Assembly (NCBI RefSeq): GCF_037892195.1 | Contig: NZ_JATACI010000002.1 | Location: forward strand, 2,356,001-2,420,000 | Reading direction: 5' to 3' | Length of the DNA: 64,000 nt | Origin: Yoonia sp. GPGPB17 | GTDB taxonomy: Bacteria > Pseudomonadota > Alphaproteobacteria > Rhodobacterales > Rhodobacteraceae | The notes under the pieces: model-generated | Told to the model about the DNA's origin: nothing | Seen by the model: the letters and a program-made list of their open reading frames with translations, nothing else | Databases searched by the model: none | Shown here: positions 7,808 to 16,136 of the stretch, in pieces | How positions within the stretch are numbered: the stretch's first letter is position 1 | Layout: every line of letters starts with the position of its first letter | Program-made: the position numbers and the translations under genes

Positions 7808-8014
7808 CTAGTCGTCTTGGTTCGTAATAGCAGCCACACCCACAAGAAGCGTAACCACTAAAACTGGCACGAGCCAGTTGGATACACTTGGACCCGGTTC
7901 CGTCGGTGTCATAAGCTCTGGTGCGGGCTCAACCATCGTTTCAGACAAGCTTCCGGCATGCGCTGGTATAGCAATCGCGATAGTGCATCCTAGTGCAAAA
8001 ATGAAGTTTTTCAT
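7808..8014 (-). CDS. Small exported protein with C-terminal membrane segment
   Basis: The start MKNFIFALGCTIAIAIPAHA gives a signal peptide with cleavage near residue 20. It is followed by an acidic, proline-rich linker (VEPAPELMTPTEPGPS) and one C-terminal hydrophobic segment (NWLVPVLVVTLLVGVAAI) ending NQDD. The mature product would be a roughly 48-residue protein anchored by its tail. Similar short proteins are common in Rhodobacteraceae with no known function. The ATG at 8014 was preferred over the GTG/ATG at 8035 because it starts exactly at the signal peptide. It stands alone on the minus strand. Confidence 0.6.
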   Translation of the reverse strand: MKNFIFALGCTIAIAIPAHAGSLSETMVEPAPELMTPTEPGPSVSNWLVPVLVVTLLVGVAAITNQDD

Positions 8015-8200
8015 GTCGACCCCTCGATCAGTCAATTCAGCTACTATTGATCGTCACTGGCCCGCGGTAAAAGACCAGACACATTGCCCGCAGGATTACC
8101 GAATGGGGGCAGATTGCGCAAGCTTAGGTTGTTTGGTCACGTACAGTTGAGTCTTTTGCGGCACACTCGGAACTTGCTCCCGGATCTGATGTATTGCCGT

Positions 8201-8866
8201 CTACTTTTCCCCCCGCGCCTCTTTCGCCGTCCCATACACCGGCAAATCCGCTGCTGTCTTGCCATGTGCGGCCATCAGCGTGTCGCGCACGAATGCAATA
8301 TGGGCGGTCTCTTCGATGATCTCGGCCAGGTACTGCGCCGCCGTCAGCGTCTTGCCAACACCGATCGTGCCGTGATTGGCCAGCACCGCGGCCCGCACCG
8401 ATGTGTCTTCGAAGACCGGGCTGATCTCGACTTCTGTTTGCGGTCCACCATTGTCTGACAGGGGGATCAGCGGCATACGCCCGATCTTTTCGATGGTTTG
8501 CACGGTCAGGCAGGGAATCTCGATCCCTGCACTGGCAAAACCAGTCGCCCATGGGCTGTGACAATGCACAATCGCGTTGATGTCTGGCCGGATGCGATAG
8601 AGATCGAGATGAAAATCCATGTCCTTGGACGGTTTGAAAGCTGACGGTTCAATCGTCCCATCCAGATGCACGACCTGCAGGTTATCACGGCTGCATTCGG
8701 CAAAGCCCACGCCCGAGGGTTTGATCACGATCCCCGGCCCCGACGACAACCGCACCGACAGATTGCCGCCCGCGTTCGACTGCAAACCCCGCTCAAAACA
8801 GCGGTTCGCAGACCAGATCAGAGCGTCTTTCTTGGCTTCGATATCGGAAGGGTCGAACATGGGCAT
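8201..8866 (-). CDS. Class II aldolase/adducin-family protein
   Basis: A 221-residue member of the class II aldolase fold (fuculose-phosphate aldolase, ribulose-5-phosphate 4-epimerase and relatives). Visible motifs are SNAGGNLSVRL (phosphate-binding loop), IKPSGVGF, the metal-ligand motif VHCHSPWATGF and a second histidine in LANHGTIGVG. These enzymes use a divalent metal to cleave or epimerise sugar phosphates or decarboxylate related acids. The ATG overlaps the last bases of the Tm-1-like gene (8866), implying translational coupling, and both lie downstream of the sugar ABC importer. The substrate is not known; a phosphorylated ketose or tetronate-like acid is an inference from the neighbours. 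Confidence 0.85.
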   Translation of the reverse strand: MPMFDPSDIEAKKDALIWSANRCFERGLQSNAGGNLSVRLSSGPGIVIKPSGVGFAECSRDNLQVVHLDGTIEPSAFKPSKDMDFHLDLYRIRPDINAIVHCHSPWATGFASAGIEIPCLTVQTIEKIGRMPLIPLSDNGGPQTEVEISPVFEDTSVRAAVLANHGTIGVGKTLTAAQYLAEIIEETAHIAFVRDTLMAAHGKTAADLPVYGTAKEARGEK

Positions 8867-9990
8867 TAGTCCTTTGTGATTTCACGTAAAGCATCAACGG
8901 CGGCATGCGCTGTGGCAGGGTCATTTATGTGTCCATCAAGGCAGGCCACATCCAAATGAGCAGCGATCACATCGCGAAAGACCTCGCGCAAGGCGCGGCT
9001 TTCGATGGCACCCCCAGGTTTATCTTCGGAAGAAAAACCGCCCATGGGGATCAGCACCCGCGTTGGTGCCGTGGCCTTCGCAAGCGCGACGCCAAGGATG
9101 TCAGCGCATTTTTCCACCTCATCGGCGGTGCATTGCACGTGTGTGAACAAGGGCGAATGGCTGTAATGGGGCCGAGCGCCATAAGCCTCGGGCATCAGGT
9201 CAGCTTGCCCCATACCGATGAAATTCACGCCACCGGGCAAGACCACACGCGGCACGTCGCCCATCGCGGTAAAGCGACCGGGCATATCGGCATTGACCCC
9301 GGCGATGTAGCAGCGGGTCAGCTCATGCGGGGTATAGTCGATGACCGATTTGAACGCGCCATTCTGCGCCCAACGGGTAAAGGCCGCACCGCCAAACCCA
9401 TTGGCGTGAAAGACCGTCACCTCATCGCCATCTGCACGCAGCCTGTCGCAAAGCACATCCGTGCCCGGACCGGTCACACCCAAAGAGGTCACGCCAACCG
9501 AAGGGGCCAGCGACACCGGGCCAGTCGGTAAGCTGGCATGATAGAGGCCACCTGCAATCGCCGCCGCCTGATCCAAGGCCGCGCGCGTTGTGGCGTTCAA
9601 CCCGCAGAGATCGGCTATTGTTGGAACCAACACGATAGAGCTGTCGGCAATCACATAACGCGGATCAAAGGGCAGCGTCGTCACCAATACTTTGGGCATC
9701 GCCAAGGGCAACGCCCGCAACACATCCACCGCTATCTGCCCGCCGGTGCCGCCACCGATCGCCACCACCATGCGTCGCCCCGCCTGTGGCGCGTTACCAA
9801 TCTCGGCGATAGCGCGCGCGGTTGCGGCTTTCATGCCGGCGACCTTGGCAGCGGGCGACCAGTGTTTGCCGCCTGCGTTCAATGAGATGTCACATTTCTC
9901 GACCGGGACCCCCAAGGCCTTCAATCCGAGGATCAGATAGTCTGCTTCCTCCTGCTTGGTGTCATAAGTCGCAAGAAGAAGGACTGACAT
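8866..9990 (-). CDS. Tm-1-like ATP-binding domain protein (UPF0261)
   Basis: This 374-residue protein begins MSVLLLATYDTKQEEADYL, the signature start of the UPF0261/Tm-1 family. It carries the conserved VAIGGGTGGQIAVDVLRALP region and the C-terminal MGGFSSEDKPGG segment. The founding member, tomato Tm-1, binds ATP and inhibits a viral replicase. Bacterial members are presumed metabolic enzymes of unknown reaction, often beside a TIM-barrel partner. Here no such partner is present; the adjacent gene, overlapping by one base, encodes a class II aldolase instead. The gene also abuts the permease gene at 9990, so it belongs to the ABC importer operon. Start codon and family length are as expected. 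Confidence 0.88.
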   Translation of the reverse strand: MSVLLLATYDTKQEEADYLILGLKALGVPVEKCDISLNAGGKHWSPAAKVAGMKAATARAIAEIGNAPQAGRRMVVAIGGGTGGQIAVDVLRALPLAMPKVLVTTLPFDPRYVIADSSIVLVPTIADLCGLNATTRAALDQAAAIAGGLYHASLPTGPVSLAPSVGVTSLGVTGPGTDVLCDRLRADGDEVTVFHANGFGGAAFTRWAQNGAFKSVIDYTPHELTRCYIAGVNADMPGRFTAMGDVPRVVLPGGVNFIGMGQADLMPEAYGARPHYSHSPLFTHVQCTADEVEKCADILGVALAKATAPTRVLIPMGGFSSEDKPGGAIESRALREVFRDVIAAHLDVACLDGHINDPATAHAAVDALREITKD

Positions 9991-10862
9991 TACCCTTTCA
10001 CGGCCCCCGCTGTCATGCCGGTGATAATCTGGCGACTGGCCAGAAAGGTAAAGATAATCGGCGGAATGGCCAGCAACATGCCCGTCGCCATGATCACACC
10101 CCAGTCGATGTCAAACTCGGTCAGGCTGTTCACAATCGTCACCGGCACTGTGCGGCTGTTGCGATCTGCCAGCGCGTTGGCCAACAGGAATTCATTCCAA
10201 GCCACGCGGAAGGTAAAGATCGAAGCAGCTGCAATCCCCGGCTTGATCAAGGGCAGGACCACAAGAAAGAAAACCTGGAAGGGACCGGCACCGTCCATAC
10301 GGGCGGCCTCTTCCAGCTGGATTGGTACTTGTACAATGAAACTTTGCAAAATCCAGATCACGAAGGGCAGGTTAAGCGCCACATAAACAAGAATGATCCC
10401 GCCGCGCGTGCCATCAAGGCCGAACTGAAACGTCCAGATGCCAAAGACCGGTACCAGCAGAACAGCGGGTGGGACCATGCGCATCATCAAGGTCCAGATT
10501 GACACGACATCACGGCCCATGAACCGGAAGCGGACCAGCGCGTAGGCGGCCATCGTGCCGATGACCAATGTGATTGCAGTTGAGACCAGACCAATAATCA
10601 ATGAATTTGTTAGTGCCCGCCCAAAGGTCGGATCGCAGCGGCGCAGATGTTCAGGCTCGTACCACAGAAAATCGCAGAGGGCGGTTTCATAGTTGCGCAG
10701 TGTCGGCATGAAAATCAGGCTGGAGGTGTCGGACATAATATCGACATTCAGCTTCAACGAAGTCACCAGCATCAGATATATCGGGCCGATGGCCATCAGC
10801 ACCAGCATAACAATCAGGACGTAGAAGGCCGGGTTCTGGCGGTCGTAGGTTTTCTGGCTCAT
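9990..10862 (-). CDS. Carbohydrate ABC transporter permease (MalG type)
   Basis: A 290-residue inner-membrane permease with about six membrane segments. The cytoplasmic EAA loop is visible as EEAARMDGAGPFQVFFLVVLPLIKPG (about residues 190-215), the site that docks to the ATPase. The family is CUT1, importing oligosaccharides, polyols or sugar derivatives. Its start overlaps the previous permease by 4 bases. The loop between the first two membrane segments is extended (SLIFMPTLRNYETALCDF through LRRCDPTFGRAL) compared with MalG, which is common in the subgroup. The substrate cannot be read from sequence. Confidence 0.88.
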   Translation of the reverse strand: MSQKTYDRQNPAFYVLIVMLVLMAIGPIYLMLVTSLKLNVDIMSDTSSLIFMPTLRNYETALCDFLWYEPEHLRRCDPTFGRALTNSLIIGLVSTAITLVIGTMAAYALVRFRFMGRDVVSIWTLMMRMVPPAVLLVPVFGIWTFQFGLDGTRGGIILVYVALNLPFVIWILQSFIVQVPIQLEEAARMDGAGPFQVFFLVVLPLIKPGIAAASIFTFRVAWNEFLLANALADRNSRTVPVTIVNSLTEFDIDWGVIMATGMLLAIPPIIFTFLASRQIITGMTAGAVKG

Positions 10863-11773
10863 GCCTCTTCCTCCACCGCACGCATACGTTGGGCGCGCAC
10901 TTCCTGCGCCTTGTTGTAGATGAACATCGCAAAGGTCAGGATCAGCAAAACGATCAACAGCAGGTTCGACATGGCCGCCGCCTCGCCCAACTCGCGGAAC
11001 TCGGATGCGGTACGGTTGATGCGGATCGACAGGATTTCGGTCGACAGCCCCGGTCCGCCGTTGGTCATCACAAGGATCACCTCAAGCACCTTAAAGCTGT
11101 CGATCAGACGTAGCAGAAGGGTCACAATCAGCACGGGCAACATCAGTGGCAGTTTGATATAGACGATCTGCTGCCAACCACTGGCGCCATCAATCTTGCT
11201 GGCTTCAATGGCAGAGGCAGGCAGCGATTGCAGCGCTGCCAGCGACAGGATGAAGATAAACGGGGTCCACTGCCAGATATCGGCGATTACAATAGACGCA
11301 AAAGCCCAGTCCCCATCAGCCAACCACGGGACCGGCTCGAAACCCCAATCTGTCAGCGTGCGGTTAAATATCCCCACGGTCGGGTGATACATGTACCGCC
11401 ACATCAGACCCACAACGATAGGCGCAATCATCATCGGCAAGATAAACAAGGTTCGTAAAACGGACATGCCGCGAATGTTGCGATCCAGCAAAAGTGCAAG
11501 GCCGACACCAAGGATCATCTCAATAGTCACTACGACCATAGAAAACTTGATCGTCACCCACATGCTTTCGCGGAAGGCATCATCGCTGAAAAGCTTGGTG
11601 TAGTTGCGCAGGCCGATAAAGTCAGCTTCGCCAATGCGCTGGCTGGGGTTCCAGTCCAGAAAGCTGGCATAGATCATATAGCAAATGGGATAGAACAGCG
11701 CGACAGCCAGCACGGCCCCAGCAGGGGCCAGAAACAGATAGGGCGTCAGGCGATTAGCGCGGGCAATGCTCAT
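10859..11773 (-). CDS. Carbohydrate ABC transporter permease (MalF type)
   Basis: A 304-residue permease with six predicted membrane segments. The N-terminal LTPYLFLAPAGAVLAVALFYP is typical of MalF/UgpA-like CUT1 proteins. The EAA motif is EASKIDGASGWQQIVYIKLPLM near residue 205. It pairs with the downstream MalG-type permease (4-base overlap) and follows the solute-binding protein gene by about 75 bases. This is the usual order binding protein, permease, permease, with the ATPase gene here placed first. Confidence 0.88.
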   Translation of the reverse strand: MSIARANRLTPYLFLAPAGAVLAVALFYPICYMIYASFLDWNPSQRIGEADFIGLRNYTKLFSDDAFRESMWVTIKFSMVVVTIEMILGVGLALLLDRNIRGMSVLRTLFILPMMIAPIVVGLMWRYMYHPTVGIFNRTLTDWGFEPVPWLADGDWAFASIVIADIWQWTPFIFILSLAALQSLPASAIEASKIDGASGWQQIVYIKLPLMLPVLIVTLLLRLIDSFKVLEVILVMTNGGPGLSTEILSIRINRTASEFRELGEAAAMSNLLLIVLLILTFAMFIYNKAQEVRAQRMRAVEEEA

Positions 11774-11849
11774 GATCCGGGGGCTTTCCTATGCGCGGTG
11801 CGAATATGGCAGGCCGATGCAGATGCACCGGCCCGCCACTTGGGAGGTG

Positions 11850-13193
11850 TTACTGCCAGGTGTAGTACCCGGCCTCTTCCATCGTCGCGCGGGCGCGTTC
11901 AGCCACACCATCAAGCGCTTCTTGCGGGTCCAGACCTTCGGTCAGAACCTGGCTCATGGTTGTGCCGATATCCGCATTGATCGTACCCCAAGTCGGGATG
12001 ATCGGGCGCCAGTCCGGGTCAGCGTATTGCAGCGCCTCACCGAATGTTGCCGAATAAGGGAACTTCTCGTTCAACTCGGCATTCTGGTAGGTCGAGAACC
12101 GCGATGGGTTGCCGCCAGCCATTGCAATCGCAAGATCCTGCTCTTTGCTGGTCAGCCACTGCATCAACAGGAACGCCGCTTCTTTATTCTGGGCGTTCGA
12201 CGGAATGCCGATACCAAAGCCACCTGTCTGCGATCCGCGACGTACACCTTCGGGGTGCATCGCATAGCCGACGTTGCCCACGACAGTGGAACGGGTCGGG
12301 TCTTCAAACCCGGCGGCAAAGGCGATCGAGTCCATGAACATGGCGGCCTGACCCTGCTGGAAGGCAGCAGCCGCTTCGGCCGGGCCAAACGTCGTGCCAC
12401 CTTCGGGGCCGCAATCAACGATGGTTTTCAGCGCATTTGCAGCGGCGACACCTTCAGGGCTGTTGATGATCGGGTTCCATTCGCCGTCAAACACGCGACC
12501 ACCAAGGGGGGCGAGGTGCAAAAGGAACGCATGGCTGGCCTGGTGCCCAGAGGCCGCGCGTGATGCCATACCGCCCATGCCCGGCTCGACCTCTGGGATC
12601 TGGCAGGCTACTTCCAGCAGCTCATCATAGTTGGTGGGCACGTCGATGCCGTGCTTTTCGAAGATGTCCTTACGATAGGCCAAAACAGATGTCTCTGACC
12701 CAAAAGGAATACCAAAGAGCGACCCTGTCTGACCCGGCAGATACCCCTTTTCGCCACCTGCAATACCTATGTTGGCGACGTAGCCAACAATCAAATCACC
12801 TGCGTCATAGTTTGGATCAGCAAGCCGTGGGTTCATGAAATACTTGGCAAGGTTTTCCAACTGATCGGCAAAGACATAGTCCGCCTTGGAAAACACAACA
12901 TAAGCGATCAGATCATAATCACCTTCGTCCTTTGTCAGCTCCAACGTCTGGCGCTCGCGCATCCGCAGGTACTGCAACTGATCGACTTCAACCTCAATGC
13001 CGGTCTGCTCGGTAAACTCTGGCAGCACCTCAAGCACCGCATTATAGTGCGGGTGCGCAGGGAAGTTCACAACCAGCGTTGTCCCTTCATAGGGGGCATA
13101 GACATCAGCCGTATGGCCATCCGCATATGCCGCTGTGTAAGTCAGGGACACGGCCATCGCCGCAGACCAGACAGTCGTTTTCGTCACTTTCAT
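11850..13193 (-). CDS. Extracellular sugar-binding protein of an ABC importer
   Basis: The start MKVTKTTVWSAAMAVSLTYTAAYA gives a signal peptide, and GGGAGGA lies a few bases upstream of the ATG at 13193, so I prefer it to the ORF start at 13226. The mature 420-residue protein has the SBP_bac_1 pattern: FPAHPHYNAVLEVLPEFTEQTGI, YDLIAYVVFSKADYVFA, PFGSETSVLAYRKDIFEKHG, and a C-terminal TSKEQDLAIAMAGGNPSR. It would capture a carbohydrate-like ligand in the periplasm and deliver it to the two permeases downstream. It follows the ATPase gene by 29 bases and is probably the most abundant product of the operon. Confidence 0.88.
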   Translation of the reverse strand: MKVTKTTVWSAAMAVSLTYTAAYADGHTADVYAPYEGTTLVVNFPAHPHYNAVLEVLPEFTEQTGIEVEVDQLQYLRMRERQTLELTKDEGDYDLIAYVVFSKADYVFADQLENLAKYFMNPRLADPNYDAGDLIVGYVANIGIAGGEKGYLPGQTGSLFGIPFGSETSVLAYRKDIFEKHGIDVPTNYDELLEVACQIPEVEPGMGGMASRAASGHQASHAFLLHLAPLGGRVFDGEWNPIINSPEGVAAANALKTIVDCGPEGGTTFGPAEAAAAFQQGQAAMFMDSIAFAAGFEDPTRSTVVGNVGYAMHPEGVRRGSQTGGFGIGIPSNAQNKEAAFLLMQWLTSKEQDLAIAMAGGNPSRFSTYQNAELNEKFPYSATFGEALQYADPDWRPIIPTWGTINADIGTTMSQVLTEGLDPQEALDGVAERARATMEEAGYYTWQ

Positions 13194-13222
13194 ATCATCC
13201 TCCCAGATGGATTTTGCGGGCC

Positions 13223-14296
13223 TCAAAGGGCCGCTTCGGTTTTGGGATCAAAAAGATGGACTTCATCCCCTTGCACCGTGAATTCACGTTCTTCGCCTGC
13301 CCGAATGGGCGCGACGGTGTTGATTTCGATAGACACGCGCTGACCACCCAGTTCTGAGATCAGAACCGATTGCGCGCCGATGTATTCCGACAAGATCACC
13401 GGCATTTTCAGGCCACCCGGACCTTCGGCAAAGCTGGACGGGCGAATGCCCAGATGAATGTTTCGGTCGCGGTGGGCCTGCAACGCGCCCTTACGCGCTT
13501 CCGGCAGTGGGATTGAGAATCCTTCGCCCTTGGCAAAGAGCGTCCCACCTTCATCGGCCAATTCCGCATTCAGGAAATTCATCGTTGGCGACCCGATAAA
13601 CCCCGCCACAAACTTGTTCGCCGGGCTGCGGTACAGCTCTTCCGGCGTGCCAGCTTGCATGATCTCACCAAACTTCATCACGACGATCTTGTCTCCCAAG
13701 GTCATCGCCTCAACCTGATCATGGGTCACATAGATCATGTTCTTCTTGATCCGCTGGGACATCAGCGCCAGTTCGGCGCGCATCTGCCCGCGCAGCTTGG
13801 CATCCAGGTTCGACAGCGGCTCATCAAACAAGAACGTGCCCGCATCACGTACCAGCGCGCGGCCCATCGCGACGCGCTGCCGTTGACCGCCAGACAATTC
13901 TGCCGGTTTGCGGTTCAGATAGGCAGTCAGATCAAGCGTTTCCGCCACTTCTTTCACGCGCTTATCAATGTCTGTCTTGTTCATGCGCGCCAGACGCAGC
14001 GCAAATGACATGTTCTTGGCCACGTCCATATGCGGGTAAAGCGCGTAATCCTGAAACACCATCGCCAGATCGCGTTCCTTTGGCTCAAGCTGCGATACAT
14101 CGCGATCACCGATCATGATTTCCCCACCGGTGACACTTTCCAGCCCTGCGATCATACGCAGGGTCGTGGATTTGCCACAGCCGGACGGGCCAACCAGAAC
14201 AGTGAATTCACCATCCGCCATCTCAAGGTTCAGGTCCTCGATCACCGTCAACGCGCCGTAGTCCTTGCGCAGATGTTGCAGTCTTATCTCTGGCAT
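13223..14296 (-). CDS. ABC transporter ATP-binding protein (UgpC/MalK type)
   Basis: A 357-residue ATPase with Walker A GPSGCGKST (about residue 37), signature LSGGQRQRVAMGRALVR, Walker B TFLFDEPLSNLDA, H-loop YVTHDQVEAM, and a C-terminal TOBE-like regulatory domain. It energises CUT1 sugar importers. It is the first gene of the minus-strand operon (ATPase, binding protein, two permeases, Tm-1-like, class II aldolase). A palindrome that matches a GntR-type operator lies about 42-53 bases upstream of its ATG, so the whole operon is likely controlled by the divergent GntR gene. Confidence 0.9.
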   Translation of the reverse strand: MPEIRLQHLRKDYGALTVIEDLNLEMADGEFTVLVGPSGCGKSTTLRMIAGLESVTGGEIMIGDRDVSQLEPKERDLAMVFQDYALYPHMDVAKNMSFALRLARMNKTDIDKRVKEVAETLDLTAYLNRKPAELSGGQRQRVAMGRALVRDAGTFLFDEPLSNLDAKLRGQMRAELALMSQRIKKNMIYVTHDQVEAMTLGDKIVVMKFGEIMQAGTPEELYRSPANKFVAGFIGSPTMNFLNAELADEGGTLFAKGEGFSIPLPEARKGALQAHRDRNIHLGIRPSSFAEGPGGLKMPVILSEYIGAQSVLISELGGQRVSIEINTVAPIRAGEEREFTVQGDEVHLFDPKTEAAL

Positions 14297-14337
14297 TAAC
14301 GGACTTCTCCCCCTCGTTGCCCAGAGGGAAACATGAG

Positions 14338-14349
14338 TTTGTATACAAA
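14338..14349. promoter_or_regulatory. Palindromic operator TTTGTATACAAA in the divergent promoter region
   Basis: A perfect 12-base palindrome between the ABC operon (starts 14296, minus) and the GntR gene (starts 14447, plus). The same core, extended to TTTTGTATACAAAA, recurs at 15158-15171 just before the lactonase-like gene. GTATAC-centred palindromes with A/T flanks are typical of FCD-type GntR regulators. The TATACA within it may also serve as a -10 element of the minus-strand promoter. Confidence 0.65.
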
Positions 14350-14446
14350 ATCAACACAAAATATCCAAAAATCGTGGTTTTAGTAGTTTTCAGGCAAAGA
14401 ACATGCTATTGCAAAGCAGGCTCGCAAATAAATTGAAGGGCAAGTC

Positions 14447-15103
14447 ATGGATCGAAACGGCACATCACTCCGCGAATCGACCTTCCATCGTATCGAAAGC
14501 GCTTTGCTCGATGATATCGCCTGCGGGCAGCTGCAACCCGGCGAACGACTGGATGAAACCAAACTGGCCACAAGGTTCAATGTATCCCGCACACCCGTGC
14601 GCGAAGCACTCAGCCGCCTGACCGCGCAAGGCGTGCTGGTCAGCGGTGAGAAACGTGGTGTGCGCGTAGCCCAGTATTCGCGCGAAGAACTTGCTCAAAT
14701 GTTCGAAGCTATGCAAGAAATAGAAAGCATTTGCGCAAGATTAGCCAATCAGCGCCTAACTTTATTGGCCCGGGCCGAGATTGAGGCCGCGCAAGAAGAT
14801 TGCAAAGCGGCCGCTAAGGCAAACGACCGCTTGGCTTATATCCGAGCGAACGAAGCGCTGCATCTGTCCATCTACCGTGCCACAGAAAACCGCTATATCT
14901 TCGATCTCGCCTCGGACTTCCGGCGCAAGACTGGACCGTTCCGGGCGAAGAAACTAGAAACACAGGCTGACTTGAATGCATCCGTGCAAAACCACGAAGA
15001 TCTGCTGGCCAAGATTTTCTCCGACGACTCACAGGTCGCTGTTGATGGTATGCGCAAACATATGACAGAGAGCTTTATGCGTGTTTTGGCCGCGAATAAC
15101 TGA
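14447..15103 (+). CDS. GntR-family transcriptional regulator (FCD subfamily)
   Basis: This 218-residue protein has an N-terminal winged HTH (GERLDETKLATRF, then SRTPVREALSRLTAQGVL, about residues 30-75) and an all-helical FCD effector domain. The FCD domain shows the metal/ligand residues of the family (EALHLSIYRATENRY and the C-terminal DHEDLLAKI-like HEDLLAKIFSDD). GAAGGG stands 6 bases before the ATG. FCD regulators usually respond to sugar acids or other small carboxylates and repress neighbouring catabolic genes. The two copies of TTTGTATACAAA flanking this gene are its likely operators, one for the divergent importer operon and one for the downstream catabolic operon. Confidence 0.88.
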   Translation: MDRNGTSLRESTFHRIESALLDDIACGQLQPGERLDETKLATRFNVSRTPVREALSRLTAQGVLVSGEKRGVRVAQYSREELAQMFEAMQEIESICARLANQRLTLLARAEIEAAQEDCKAAAKANDRLAYIRANEALHLSIYRATENRYIFDLASDFRRKTGPFRAKKLETQADLNASVQNHEDLLAKIFSDDSQVAVDGMRKHMTESFMRVLAANN

Positions 15104-15157
15104 AGTCGATCGAGAGATTTTCGAAAAAATCACGCTGCACTGTAGACAGTTTTAGAT

Positions 15158-15171
15158 TTTTGTATACAAAA
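15158..15171. promoter_or_regulatory. Palindromic operator TTTTGTATACAAAA upstream of the lactonase-like gene
   Basis: A perfect 14-base palindrome ending 26 bases before the ATG at 15198. It shares its 12-base core with the site at 14338. Its place between the GntR stop and the next ribosome-binding site (GGAGG) suggests a promoter here controlled by the GntR protein. Confidence 0.65.
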
Positions 15172-15197
15172 GTGAGGACTCGTAACTGGAGGACCTC

Positions 15198-16133
15198 ATG
15201 GGCGTTGCTGAAACCAAAATCTACCCAATCAACACCGGTTGGCTCGAAGCCGACCTGGGCACATATATTTTCTGGAAAGGTCCGGCAGGAAAGAAGATTT
15301 GGAACCCGGTCTATTGCCACTACGTTGACACTGGCACCCATAAGATTCTGATCGATACCGGCCTGTGCGATGAAGAGCGCGCCACCAAGTACCACCATAA
15401 ATGTGACAAACGCGGCTGCTTGCAAGTGCACGAACATCTTGAGCAAAAGCTGGGTGTGCACCCAGATGAGATTGACGCGATTGTCTTCACCCATCTGCAC
15501 TGGGACCACGTGCAGAACATGAAAGAGTTCAAAAACGCCCGCTACATTGCGCCCAAGGCCGAAATCGAAATGGCCTACAACCCCCTGCCGCTTTACTACC
15601 GCACCTATGAAAGCGGTTATCTGGGGATTGAACCGGCCTATGCCAAGCTGCGTATTCGAAGCGGTTGAAGATGAATGCGAGGTGCTGCCCGGTATCACGA
15701 TGTTCCACACACCGGGTCATTCTGTTGGGCATATGGCGGTAACAGTGGCGACCAGCATGGGTGATATTGTCGTCGCAGGCGACGCGATCTTTCAGGAACG
15801 CAACATGGAACCCAACCCCGATGAAGGCTGGCGCTATTGGGTGCCTAAGCGCGGTTTGTGAACTCCTATGAGGGCTGGAAATCCGTGGAAGAATTGGACA
15901 AACGCGCTGACTATATCCTTGCCTGTCACGACAAGGTCGCAAACGCGCGTTCTGACGTGTTCCCTTACGAAGGCATGCCGCTGCGCAAACGGCGTCAGGT
16001 GATCCCCGGCTATCAGTTCTACTTCGGCGACATGCCCGCAGACATGACAAACAAAGCCGCGCCCGCACTAAGTAAGGAAGAGGCCGAAGCCTACATCGCC
16101 GGGCTTGTCCCGCCAATGCCGGACCCCAAATAG
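15198..16133 (+). CDS. MBL-fold hydrolase of the AttM/BlcC lactonase group, two frameshifts
   Basis: The first frame (15198 to about 15650) carries the zinc motif THLHWDHV (residues 98-105), and the second (to about 15845) continues with FHTPGHSVGHMAV and VAGDAIF. The third (to 16133) continues with NSYEGWKSVEELDKRADYILACHD. Together they make one metallo-beta-lactamase-fold protein of about 311 residues, close to N-acyl-homoserine or gamma-butyrolactone lactonases. The breaks are near 15650 (one base too many or two too few) and near 15845 (one base missing). GGAGG precedes the ATG. The sugar-catabolism context suggests a sugar-lactone substrate more than quorum quenching; no luxI-like gene is in the window. 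The gene could be a real pseudogene, but all catalytic motifs survive. Confidence 0.72.
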
Positions 16134-16136
16134 GCG

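Noticed and set aside
15198..16133. Quorum-quenching function of the MBL-fold protein
   Set aside because: The family includes AHL lactonases, but no LuxI-type gene is nearby and the gene is inside a sugar-catabolic operon with its own GntR site, so a sugar-lactone role is more likely.
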